Source: UBA3839 sp902776985
Lineage (GTDB): Bacteria > Bacteroidota > Bacteroidia > Bacteroidales > Bacteroidaceae
Direction of reading: 5' to 3'
DNA: 19,516 nt
Assembly: GCA_902776985.1 (NCBI GenBank)
Contig: CACYSD010000034.1
Coordinates: 1-19,516 of the forward strand
Below the pieces are notes generated by a model, which had not been told where the DNA came from, did not search any database, and was given only the letters and a program-made list of their open reading frames with translations. Positions 7,253-14,158 of this stretch are shown one piece after another. Numbering within the stretch: position 1 is the stretch's first letter; every line of letters starts with the position of its first letter. A program made the translations under genes and the position numbers.

Positions 7253-7305
7253 CCCAAAATGTAGGTCTTTTTGGGTGCAGACATTATTTCAAGTTTGCAA
7301 AATTA
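7253..7305 (-). promoter_or_regulatory. Putative secDF promoter and leader hairpin
   Basis: The minus strand carries TAATTTTG (7298-7305), a match to the -7 consensus, although no good TTTG -33 is present. The implied RNA starts near 7291 and has a leader of about 160 nt. Its first part can fold into a 7-bp hairpin (CCCAAAA/TTTTGGG, 7253-7259 with 7269-7275, 9-nt loop). The remaining leader is A/T-rich. It contains no ATG on the coding strand, so no ATG-initiated arrest peptide is apparent. Confidence 0.45.
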
Positions 7306-7380
7306 GTGTTTTTTTATGAAAGTGCCATAAAATCGCGAAAAAATCCGCCTATTATACACATAAATTTAAAAAAGGACAGG

Positions 7381-7403
7381 GAAAAACCTTAAAAAAGTAA
7401 GGT
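7381..7403 (-). terminator. Short terminator after the EEP-family gene
   Basis: ACCTTA (7386-7391) and TAAGGT (7398-7403) form a 6-bp stem with a 6-nt loop directly after the stop codon at 7406-7408. On the minus strand the stem is followed by TTTTT. The stem is short, so efficiency is uncertain. Confidence 0.5.
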
Positions 7404-7405
7404 CT

Positions 7406-8500
7406 TTACTTCAAAACAAGGTGGGAGACAATTGGATAATGGTCGCTCGTCTTAATATCCGAATCGACATAGGTGTGATACGATTCAATGTTGGGCGAGC
7501 AGAGAATATTGTCGATGCGGAAGTACATACCTGAGCGGTTGTAAGAGATACCCGCACCGTTGCCCGAACGGGTGAAGCAGTCGTTCAGCTGCCGTGTGAG
7601 ACGATAGTGGGTATAAGAAATGCTCGGATCGTTGAAATCACCGCAAACTATGATGTATTTGTATATAGACTCCTCTACGAATTTTGCCACTTTGTCCACC
7701 TGGGTTCCGCGTATCACATTAGCCGCTATTAGTTTGGAAGTGAGAGTCTTGACGCTGTGAGTGGAATCGATGTCGTCCAGCTCAGTCAGCAGTTTCTTAT
7801 ACTCCTCACGGTCGTCGTTCTGCAACTTGTACGACTCGAAATGGTTATTGACAACCAGAACGGTGTCCTTCCCCACCTGTATGGTGTAGTAGAGCGAGCC
7901 GTTGCCTGACGACGGATAAGGGATGGAGTCGGTACTGAGAATCGGGTATTTGCTCAGGAAGCAATAGGCACCGCCTTTGTGCTTGTTGTAGGCATGATAA
8001 GGGTAAATGGAGTCAAGCACAGCATAGATTTCAGCGCGGTCTATGTTGGCAGCCTCCTGGCAGCACACGATATCGGCGTCGGCTGTTGCCAGATAGTCAA
8101 TAATTGGAGTGTCCTGAAACGGAGTGCCTAACTCATGCCAGTTTTGTCCGTTGGGAGCATGCCCCAGAGAATTGAGATTATAGGAAATGACCTTCAGCGC
8201 ACCCTCTGGCGGCGTGGACGGGAAGTTTATCGGAAAATAAGTGCGGATGCTGGAAATGCACAGCAGTAATCCTCCTGTGGAGATAAGTGCCAGTTTGCGG
8301 TTCTTGAACAGCCAGAAGAGAAGAAAAAGCAGCGTTGGAACCAGAAAAGCAGGAAAAGCCAGCCCCCAGTAACTGATGCTCGGATGATTCTGAGGCGGAA
8401 TCTTCGACACATAGGTACAGACAATCAACCCTACCACGCTGATGATATTGAGCGTTAGGGTAATATAGAAGATTATCTTGCGTAAGTATTTCTTAGTCAC
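7406..8500 (-). CDS. Membrane-anchored endonuclease/exonuclease/phosphatase (EEP) family protein
   Basis: This 364-residue protein has three predicted membrane helices at the N-terminus (about 9-30, 45-64, 70-85) and then an EEP (DNase I-like) metal-dependent phosphodiesterase domain. Visible catalytic motifs, in order: SYNLNS with Asn108, CCQEA with the metal-binding Glu149, NNHFES with His220, CGDFND with Asp288 and Asn290, RIDNIL with Asp330, and SDHYP with the terminal Asp353-His354 pair. All residues expected for activity are present. With the anchor, the domain would face the periplasm. EEP domains act on nucleic acids, inositol phosphates or sphingomyelin; the substrate is not evident here. 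It lies 11 nt behind the rhomboid gene on the same strand and is very probably co-transcribed. Bacteroidetes commonly pair these two families (recollection). Confidence 0.85.
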   Translation of the reverse strand: MTKKYLRKIIFYITLTLNIISVVGLIVCTYVSKIPPQNHPSISYWGLAFPAFLVPTLLFLLFWLFKNRKLALISTGGLLLCISSIRTYFPINFPSTPPEGALKVISYNLNSLGHAPNGQNWHELGTPFQDTPIIDYLATADADIVCCQEAANIDRAEIYAVLDSIYPYHAYNKHKGGAYCFLSKYPILSTDSIPYPSSGNGSLYYTIQVGKDTVLVVNNHFESYKLQNDDREEYKKLLTELDDIDSTHSVKTLTSKLIAANVIRGTQVDKVAKFVEESIYKYIIVCGDFNDPSISYTHYRLTRQLNDCFTRSGNGAGISYNRSGMYFRIDNILCSPNIESYHTYVDSDIKTSDHYPIVSHLVLK

Positions 8501-8511
8501 AGCCGTATGTC

Positions 8512-9384
8512 CTATTTCTTGCTTGCGTCAAAAAGGCGGTTCTTTTCCTCGTTCGTAAGACTGTTGTATCCGCCTTTGCGTATTTTATCAAGTATGCGGT
8601 CTATCTCTTCGTTCTCCGACTGTTTCCGTGCATTGTACTGATGGTCAGGGTTGGAATCGGGGTAGGTAATTGTCACCTTGACCTTCTCCTTGCCGCCGCC
8701 AGCCTTCTGCTTCATCCGCGTCCAGAACGAATCACCGCCGCGATCATAATTGCTACTGCTTGTAGTGTATGTAAATCCCGTCTGGCTCTTCTTACGTTTC
8801 TTCATAACTCGCCAAATGATAATATAGACAAGGCCGAACACCAATCCACCAAGGTGGGCATAGTGGGCAATCTGGTCAGAAGAGCGTCCGCCCTCAAACA
8901 ATTCGATGAGAGCGTATATCAGGATAAAGTATTTCGCTTTGATGGGGAATGGGAAAGGGATGATGAACAGACGTTCGTTGGGGAACGTGGCGGCAAAAGC
9001 CATCATCACTCCGAACACAGCTCCCGATGCACCTATTGTGCTCGCCAGAGGATGAAGTGCCCCTGTCATCTGGCAAATCTCCTGAACAAGACCGGCACCG
9101 ATGCCGCAAACCATATAGTAAATAAGAAACTGCTTGCTACCCCAAGCCAGTTCCACCACCCTGCCGAACATCCACAAGGCAAACATATTGAAAAATATGT
9201 GCGTGAAGTCAGCATGCAGGAACATGTATGTCACAAGCTGGTGGGGATAGAACATAGGAGTTCCCCAGTAATAAAGAGCGCAAGTAGAATTAATATTTAT
9301 ATGTTGTGCCTCCAGCATTATGCCAAGCACAAAAACAGCGAGATTGGCAATAAGCAGATATTTGACTACGGGTGGAAGTTTCAT
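8512..9384 (-). CDS. Rhomboid-family intramembrane serine protease
   Basis: This 290-residue inner-membrane protein has about six helices over residues 8-192. The rhomboid signatures are intact: H62xxxN66 in the HADFTHIFFNMFALW segment, the nucleophile Ser120 in GASGAVFG, and the partner His177 in HYAHLGG. Rhomboids cleave substrates within or near membrane helices. After the last helix there is a basic linker and a soluble tail ending in EIDRILDKIRKGGYNSLT and the following EE motif (260-280), a short C-terminal domain that often accompanies Bacteroidetes rhomboids. It is the first gene of a two-gene unit with the EEP protein and has a promoter at 9420-9453. The start ATG at 9384 precedes MKLPPVVKYLL, which leads directly into helix 1. 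Confidence 0.92.
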   Translation of the reverse strand: MKLPPVVKYLLIANLAVFVLGIMLEAQHININSTCALYYWGTPMFYPHQLVTYMFLHADFTHIFFNMFALWMFGRVVELAWGSKQFLIYYMVCGIGAGLVQEICQMTGALHPLASTIGASGAVFGVMMAFAATFPNERLFIIPFPFPIKAKYFILIYALIELFEGGRSSDQIAHYAHLGGLVFGLVYIIIWRVMKKRKKSQTGFTYTTSSSNYDRGGDSFWTRMKQKAGGGKEKVKVTITYPDSNPDHQYNARKQSENEEIDRILDKIRKGGYNSLTNEEKNRLFDASKK

Positions 9385-9419
9385 TTGCTAAAAAGCTTGA
9401 TAAATGATGAATTTTGCTG

Positions 9420-9453
9420 CAAAATTACGCTATTTTGTTGAAAAATCGGCAAA
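9420..9453 (-). promoter_or_regulatory. Putative promoter of the rhomboid-EEP operon
   Basis: On the minus strand TAATTTTG (9420-9427) matches the -7 consensus, with TTTG (9450-9453) 22 nt upstream. The leader to the ATG at 9384 is about 30 nt. Confidence 0.55.
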
Positions 9454-9508
9454 AACCGCTAAAATAGTAAGTTTTTTTACATAAAAGTTGAAATTTTTAA
9501 GAAAAATA

Positions 9509-9539
9509 TTTGCAGGTTGAATTGAAAAGCCTAACTTTG
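9509..9539 (+). promoter_or_regulatory. Promoter of the HU gene
   Basis: TTTG (9509-9512) and TAACTTTG (9532-9539) are separated by exactly 19 nt, a textbook Bacteroidetes promoter. Transcription would start near 9546, with a leader of about 80 nt before the ATG at 9626. It lies back to back with the rhomboid promoter. Confidence 0.75.
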
Positions 9540-9625
9540 TCCGCAAAGTGGCTGAAAATAATGTCATTGACGACTATAATCAACCTTTTATCAATTAGTA
9601 TTAACTTTAAATTCTAAATTTAATT

Positions 9626-9898
9626 ATGAACAAAAGTGAACTCGTAAGCGCAATTGCTGCAAAGGCAGGATTGAGCAAAGTAGACGCAAAGAAAGCTCTT
9701 GACGCAACTGTAGAAGCTATTTCTGAAGCATTGAAGGCAGGCGATAAGGTTGCCCTCGTAGGTTTTGGTACATTCGCTGTTTCTGAGCGTGGCGCTCGTC
9801 AGGGTATCAATCCTCTTACTAAAGCTCCTATCACTATTGCAGCAAAGAAGACTGCTAAATTCAAGGGTGGTGCTGAACTTACTGCAGCTCTCAACTAA
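9626..9898 (+). CDS. HU-family DNA-binding protein
   Basis: This 90-residue nucleoid-associated protein binds and bends DNA as a dimer. The sequence starts MNKSELVSAIAAKAGLSK and contains two N-terminal helices, the saddle strand VALVGFGTFAVSERGARQG (about 43-61), the DNA-intercalating arm with INPLTKAPI (61-69), and a lysine-rich end (AAKKTAKFKGG, 72-82). The proline of the arm (Pro63) that intercalates into DNA is present. Length is standard for HU. It is monocistronic, between the strong promoter at 9509-9539 and the terminator at 9920-9962. It could be named hup, but Bacteroidetes carry several paralogues and which one this is cannot be told. Confidence 0.95.
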   Translation: MNKSELVSAIAAKAGLSKVDAKKALDATVEAISEALKAGDKVALVGFGTFAVSERGARQGINPLTKAPITIAAKKTAKFKGGAELTAALN

Positions 9899-9919
9899 TC
9901 TTGAATCACAGACAAGTTC

Positions 9920-9962
9920 AATTACAGGAAGAAGGCCTCGGTCTTTTTCCTGTAATTTTTTT
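9920..9962 (+). terminator. Strong intrinsic terminator of the HU gene
   Basis: The arms 9920-9936 and 9941-9957 form a 17-bp stem, including two G-T pairs, with a 4-nt loop. The T run 9956-9962 follows directly. It starts 22 nt past the stop codon. Confidence 0.88.
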
Positions 9963-10313
9963 ATCCTCTCCCCACCATTTTTTGTCTACCTCCCCTCCCC
10001 GTTATTTTCATCATCCATCAAGGATTTTAGTTCTTCTGCAATTTAATTTCATTGACTTTCCTCATTTCATTGACTTTCCTCACGCTCGGCATAAATCATG
10101 CGAGCATAGCTCTGCTCTCGCTTAATCGGAAAGTTCTGCGGGACATTTACCTGTGAACCTATTAAATCGCGGATTTTAACGTGGATTGAGAAATTTGTAA
10201 GGGAAAATCTTGTGGAGGTCAGAAAGTTTGCATATTTTTGTAAAATTTTACACACATTATTACTTGTTCGACTTGTTTTGATGGATTTATTAACTCTAAA
10301 TATCTAAATAAAC
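9963..10313. repeat. Gene-free stretch with a two-copy 18-nt tandem repeat
   Basis: No credible gene lies here; the short open frames on either strand have no recognisable domain. The unit ATTTCATTGACTTTCCTC occurs twice in perfect tandem (10046-10063 and 10064-10081). It is followed by a GC-richer patch (CGCTCGGCATAAATCATGCG at 10083-10102 and the following CGAGCATAGCTCTGCTCTCG) of a kind I recall as recurring between Prevotella genes. The promoter of the DUF805 gene occupies the right end (10209-10240). Confidence 0.6.
10209..10240 (+). promoter_or_regulatory. Putative promoter of the DUF805 gene
   Basis: TATTTTTG (10233-10240) matches the -7 consensus and CTTG (10209-10212), a partial -33, lies 20 nt upstream. 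The leader to the ATG at 10314 is about 67 nt. Confidence 0.55.
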
Positions 10314-11255
10314 ATGGCTTCAGAAACACAATTGTTCAATGCAAACCAAGGTGGTGATAATCCTCAGGGTAATGCACAGCCTCAACAGCCAAATGCCGCT
10401 CAACAGGCACAGAATGCTCAACAACCTGGTCAACCTTATCAACCACAAGGTCAACAGCCTTACCAGCAGCAGGGATACCAGCAGCCTAACTATGGTCAGC
10501 AGCAGTACTACGGTCAGCAGCAGGGTTATCAACAGAACTACCAGCAAGGCTACCAACAACCTAATTATGGTCAGCAACAGGGATTTCAGCAGGGTTACCA
10601 GCAACCTAACTATGGCCAGCAAGGTTTCCAGCAGGGCTACCAACAGCCTAACTATGGTCAGCAGGGTTATCAGCAAGGCTATCAGCAGCAGTACTATGGT
10701 CCACAGATGGGTTATGGAAATCCTAACTTCTCAGTGAACCCAATGCCTGGTATGGGAACTGCCATCAAGATGTTCTTCAGCCGCTATTTTGATTTCTCCG
10801 GACGTAGCCGTCGCAGCGAATTCTGGTGGGTTGCATTGTTTAACGTGATCATAGGTATGCTCTATGTGCTGTTTGCATGGATTTTAGTAGCAAACACTGT
10901 TGAATCGTATTACTATTCTTATGGATACTCTGCATCCGGCCTTAAAGGAATGACAACAGGAATGCTTGTTGTCAGCATCATATTCGGTCTCTATGGCCTT
11001 ATATGCCTGATTCCAAGTATTGCCCTTTCCGTACGTCGTGTTCACGATGTAGGATTCAGCGGATGGACTGTTGCTGTTTACTACATCCTCATTATATGCG
11101 TGTTTGTGTTCACATTCAGCGGAGCGCTCAAAGTAGCAAGCATGCTTTCCGTTATTCAAATGATTTACGGAATTGTCTTGCTGGTGTTCTTCTGCCTCGA
11201 CTCGAAGATGCAGACTAACAAATGGGGCAAATCGCCTAAATACAATGTAGGATAA
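10314..11255 (+). CDS. DUF805 membrane protein with a Q/Y/G/N-rich prion-like N-terminal tail
   Basis: This 313-residue protein has two parts. Residues 1-147 are low-complexity and rich in Gln, Tyr, Gly, Asn and Pro, with four imperfect copies of QGYQQPNYGQ (about 53-62, 78-86, 93-102, 107-115). Residues 150-313 form a DUF805 domain: FFSRYFDFSGRSRRSEFWW (154-172), helices at about 173-193 and 214-238, the signature RRVHDVGFSGW (241-251), and two more helices to about 295. DUF805 proteins are small inner-membrane proteins without an agreed function. The first residues have no signal peptide, so the tail is probably cytoplasmic. DUF805 proteins with short Q- or G-rich tails exist, but this one is long and regular. 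The gene has its own promoter; no terminator is seen before the peptidase gene 79 nt downstream, so read-through is possible. Confidence 0.85.
   Translation: MASETQLFNANQGGDNPQGNAQPQQPNAAQQAQNAQQPGQPYQPQGQQPYQQQGYQQPNYGQQQYYGQQQGYQQNYQQGYQQPNYGQQQGFQQGYQQPNYGQQGFQQGYQQPNYGQQGYQQGYQQQYYGPQMGYGNPNFSVNPMPGMGTAIKMFFSRYFDFSGRSRRSEFWWVALFNVIIGMLYVLFAWILVANTVESYYYSYGYSASGLKGMTTGMLVVSIIFGLYGLICLIPSIALSVRRVHDVGFSGWTVAVYYILIICVFVFTFSGALKVASMLSVIQMIYGIVLLVFFCLDSKMQTNKWGKSPKYNVG
10467..10697 (+). repeat. In-frame tandem repeats coding the Q/Y/G/N-rich tail
   Basis: Within the DUF805 gene, degenerate units built on CAGCAACCTAACTATGGTCA-like DNA recur, encoding QQPNYGQ four times (residues 56-62, 81-86, 96-102, 111-116). 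Spacing changes between copies (about 25, 15 and 14 codons), as expected from unit gain and loss by slippage. The open frame on the opposite strand here (10320-10676) is an artefact of the repeats. Confidence 0.8.
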
Positions 11256-11334
11256 AAAAGGGGCATACTTCTCGACAATCATATACATACTAACAAACAT
11301 ACAAAACCAACTAACTATTTATTAACAATTCATT

Positions 11335-14046
11335 ATGAAAAGAAACGCATTTATAGTATTGGCAACAGGGCTGTTTCTGACAGGTGCGGGGAATGCATTT
11401 GCAGATAACAGCAAGACTACCTATACATATACTATTGAGCGTTGTGCCGACGAGAAGGAGCCTTCACTATGCCCTGTTTACACCGGTCCTCTGTCGGGAC
11501 TGCTGCAGGTGGAGAATGTCAATTCCGCATTGGCAAACGGAAAGGTGAATTTCTATGGTATCCAGGGATCTTCCGGTAAATACTATGGTTCTTCCACCCT
11601 ATCTACTTACGGACACTATTTCAATGCAAACGGTATTGTAGTGCCCGCCACAAACACCAAACGTGTGTGGTCGTCACAATACAATACCGTAAATGCTTTT
11701 ACTCTTAACTATGTTGGCGATGTCGCTCTCACTAAGGACTATTATTCGCTGGGACAGGCTTTTGTCAACACTACGACGAACGACACGGTTGAATTCCGAT
11801 TCAACATCACCATTGGTACACGTCACACTGTAAGCACCGACCAGCCTAAGTATGTCCATCGCAAGGACATAACTGAATCATGGCTTGCTCTGCCGTTTGT
11901 GCAAAAGAACGAGCAAGGCGGACTGACACAGAATTTCATCCAGGTGAACGCTGGCGACAACGTGACCTTTGGTCTGCGTCCACGCAACGAAGGCGACGTG
12001 GTCAAATTCAGTGTCAAGAATCCTGCAGGAAAATCTGTACGCTCCACTCAAGAGGCGGATTTCCTTCTCTCAAGCATAGAGCCAGCGGATGCAGGCGCAT
12101 ATACCATTACAGCCCAAGTAACTCCTGCCGGAGGAACAAGGAAGGTTCAGACATACACCTTCTACCTCGATGTTCAGACTAAACAGGGCGAGAACTTCGA
12201 CTGGGACAAGGAGACTCCTTACTGGAGCTATGACTTCCGTGATGAGTATCCCGACGGATTCCCCCAGCCTACCAAGACTTTCACCTTCAAGCAGCACAAC
12301 GGCAAGGATGCCTATGCCATGCATGGTGAATGGTGGAGTGTATTCTGGGGCGACAACCTCAACACCGAGGTTTGGGACGGAAAGAGCGGAGAGACTGTCG
12401 ATGGTGACCGCAAACACGCCATGACGAATATCCTGAAGAAATTCGATGAAGACTATGCTTATATCCGCGACGAGATGGGATGGCCACCAGACCTTGCTGC
12501 GCGTAGCGGCTACAAGTCTTTCATCTATGTCTTCGGCTCAGGTATCAACAATGACAACACTTCCAACACGGAAAAGGGCGGATACCAAGGCTACACCCGA
12601 CCCAGCAATGCTAATCGCAGCTATGCCTGTGTGTATGCTTCATACTATCCTATGAGCCGTTTCCGCGATGATGCAGATTCGAAATGGAGCGACGGTGACT
12701 ATCAGCGTGAGGCTATGATTCACGAAGGTATTCATGCAATCTTCGCCGACTATCCAGGATGTAAGAAATCTGCATGGTTCCAGGAAGCAGGAAACGTTTG
12801 GCTACAAGGAGCCATGAATGCAAAACGCGGACTTGGTGCGCAGGTCAGCGGATGGCTCGGTGTGGGCAACCTCATCTGTCCGTTCATGCCTATAGAATGT
12901 TATTCTGGTTGGCTGCAGGACGGCTCGTTCGGAGGACCCGCTGCAGAAGGTGTGGATATGTATAACGGAAGCCAGCAGGTTTGTACATGGAGAAACCTTA
13001 TCGGAGGTGTGCAATACGGCGAGACTTTCCCAATCTTCCTCGGACTTAACGTAGGTTACGGTTCTGTGCCATGGATTTGGCGCTACTGCAACGACTATGT
13101 TCTGAAGGGTATTGCTGAAGGAAAACCTTCGGAAGGTATAGAGGGAATCGGTGACGAAGGCATGCGTAAGCTTATCCTGCACTATCGCGCAAAGCTCGCC
13201 ACTATGGACTTCAAGGAGAGCAGCAACGGAATGCGTAGTTTGCTTGACGGAAGTTTCGGCACAGTCGTAAAACCGGAATGGGAACCTTACTGGATAGACT
13301 GTGAGCCATTTACACTTACTCCATACCAGACTCTTACTCAAAACGACGACGAAGGATGGATGGCTCCTGATACTATTACCAATCCTGGATGGAGCGGTGG
13401 AAACATCATCCCAATTCATGTCGATGGCAACGGATGTGAGGTCACCTTCCGCCCGGAAGACAGTCAGATGCGTGCCCAACTGTGCTACCGCACCAAAGAC
13501 GGACGCTGCTTCTACAGCCAGCCTGTGCTTTGCGGAGAAATGGTGCTGAACTGGGACGAGAGCAATGCTCCAGCCAACGGAGTGGTTTTTATTGTGGTAT
13601 GTAATACAGACTATATCTATACCGGTGATGCTCAGCGCAAACACCACTGGGACTACCGCATCAAGTTCGGAGACGGAGTGCTTGGCACAGCTTCCATCAG
13701 AAAGAGATGGTATTTCTACGAGCGAGATATTGTTGACGAGGACTTCGTTACTGGTATAAAAGTCACCAAAAACGATGTCAAGGAAGCAACCAATTCTTCA
13801 GAACTCCCGTTCCTGCTTATGAGCACCGTAATGCGTAGCGGAGCACAAGTGAAAGTGGATCTGTGCGGAACACCTGCAAGTGATGTAACTGCACACCTTA
13901 TCGGTGCATCCGGCATAATGATAGAGTCTCAGAAAGTGCTTGACGGCGGCTATATCCAATTGCCTGCCAACCTCCCAAGGGGAATGTACTTCCTGTCCCT
14001 GGAATACGAAGGACGTATAAAGACATTCAAGACTTTCTGTCGATAA
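11335..14046 (+). CDS. Secreted multidomain putative HExxH metallopeptidase
   Basis: This 903-residue protein has a signal peptide (1-23, GNAFA-D). Residues about 40-160 (VNFYGIQ, then GHYFNANG at 93-100, VEFRFNITIG at 152-161) resemble DUF4859. Residues about 198-282 look like an Ig-like domain (AGDNVTF, then PADAGAYTI). The central part carries HEGIH (463-467), an HExxH zinc-binding motif, with a candidate third ligand Glu484 in WFQEAGN 17 residues later; this layout resembles DUF6055-type putative peptidases. The tail (about 825-903), with LPANLPRGMYFLSLEYEGRI at 877-894 and FKTF just before the end, resembles a type A type IX secretion sorting domain, suggesting release to or display on the cell surface. 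Substrate unknown. No own promoter was found in the 79-nt upstream gap. A 112-nt gap with hairpins separates it from the MFS gene. Confidence 0.75.
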   Translation: MKRNAFIVLATGLFLTGAGNAFADNSKTTYTYTIERCADEKEPSLCPVYTGPLSGLLQVENVNSALANGKVNFYGIQGSSGKYYGSSTLSTYGHYFNANGIVVPATNTKRVWSSQYNTVNAFTLNYVGDVALTKDYYSLGQAFVNTTTNDTVEFRFNITIGTRHTVSTDQPKYVHRKDITESWLALPFVQKNEQGGLTQNFIQVNAGDNVTFGLRPRNEGDVVKFSVKNPAGKSVRSTQEADFLLSSIEPADAGAYTITAQVTPAGGTRKVQTYTFYLDVQTKQGENFDWDKETPYWSYDFRDEYPDGFPQPTKTFTFKQHNGKDAYAMHGEWWSVFWGDNLNTEVWDGKSGETVDGDRKHAMTNILKKFDEDYAYIRDEMGWPPDLAARSGYKSFIYVFGSGINNDNTSNTEKGGYQGYTRPSNANRSYACVYASYYPMSRFRDDADSKWSDGDYQREAMIHEGIHAIFADYPGCKKSAWFQEAGNVWLQGAMNAKRGLGAQVSGWLGVGNLICPFMPIECYSGWLQDGSFGGPAAEGVDMYNGSQQVCTWRNLIGGVQYGETFPIFLGLNVGYGSVPWIWRYCNDYVLKGIAEGKPSEGIEGIGDEGMRKLILHYRAKLATMDFKESSNGMRSLLDGSFGTVVKPEWEPYWIDCEPFTLTPYQTLTQNDDEGWMAPDTITNPGWSGGNIIPIHVDGNGCEVTFRPEDSQMRAQLCYRTKDGRCFYSQPVLCGEMVLNWDESNAPANGVVFIVVCNTDYIYTGDAQRKHHWDYRIKFGDGVLGTASIRKRWYFYERDIVDEDFVTGIKVTKNDVKEATNSSELPFLLMSTVMRSGAQVKVDLCGTPASDVTAHLIGASGIMIESQKVLDGGYIQLPANLPRGMYFLSLEYEGRIKTFKTFCR

Positions 14047-14099
14047 AGCTTCTTAAACAGATTAAAAATTATAATTTATAAAAAACCGTTTGGATGGTA

Positions 14100-14130
14100 C
14101 CCTCCATTACGGGAGGGGTGCCTGAAAGGC
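14100..14130. repeat. C/G-rich double hairpin upstream of the MFS gene
   Basis: CCCTCC (14100-14105) pairs with GGAGGG (14112-14117), and GCCT-gaa-AGGC follows at 14120-14130. The element is similar in composition to that at 841-875. It has no T run after it on either strand, so it is not a standard terminator. It lies 29 nt ahead of the MFS start and would be in that leader if transcribed from upstream. Confidence 0.45.
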
Positions 14131-14158
14131 GGGGTGGGTCTTAAAAAACAGAATAACA

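Noticed and set aside
7131..7291. Arrest-peptide upstream open frame before secDF
   Set aside because: No ATG is present on the coding strand in the predicted leader.
8641..9441. Plus-strand open frame of 266 codons
   Set aside because: It lies antisense to the rhomboid gene, whose catalytic motifs are unmistakable; the long frame is a by-product of codon usage.
10320..10676. Minus-strand Leu/Thr/Val-rich open frame of 118 codons that could look like a membrane protein
   Set aside because: It is the reverse reading of the Gln/Tyr repeats of the DUF805 gene.
10467..10697. Regular DNA repeats considered as a CRISPR array
   Set aside because: Units are in frame, degenerate, of varying spacing and without unique spacers; they encode the protein tail.
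12802..13647. Minus-strand open frame of 281 codons
   Set aside because: It is antisense to the secreted HExxH protein and has no recognisable domain.
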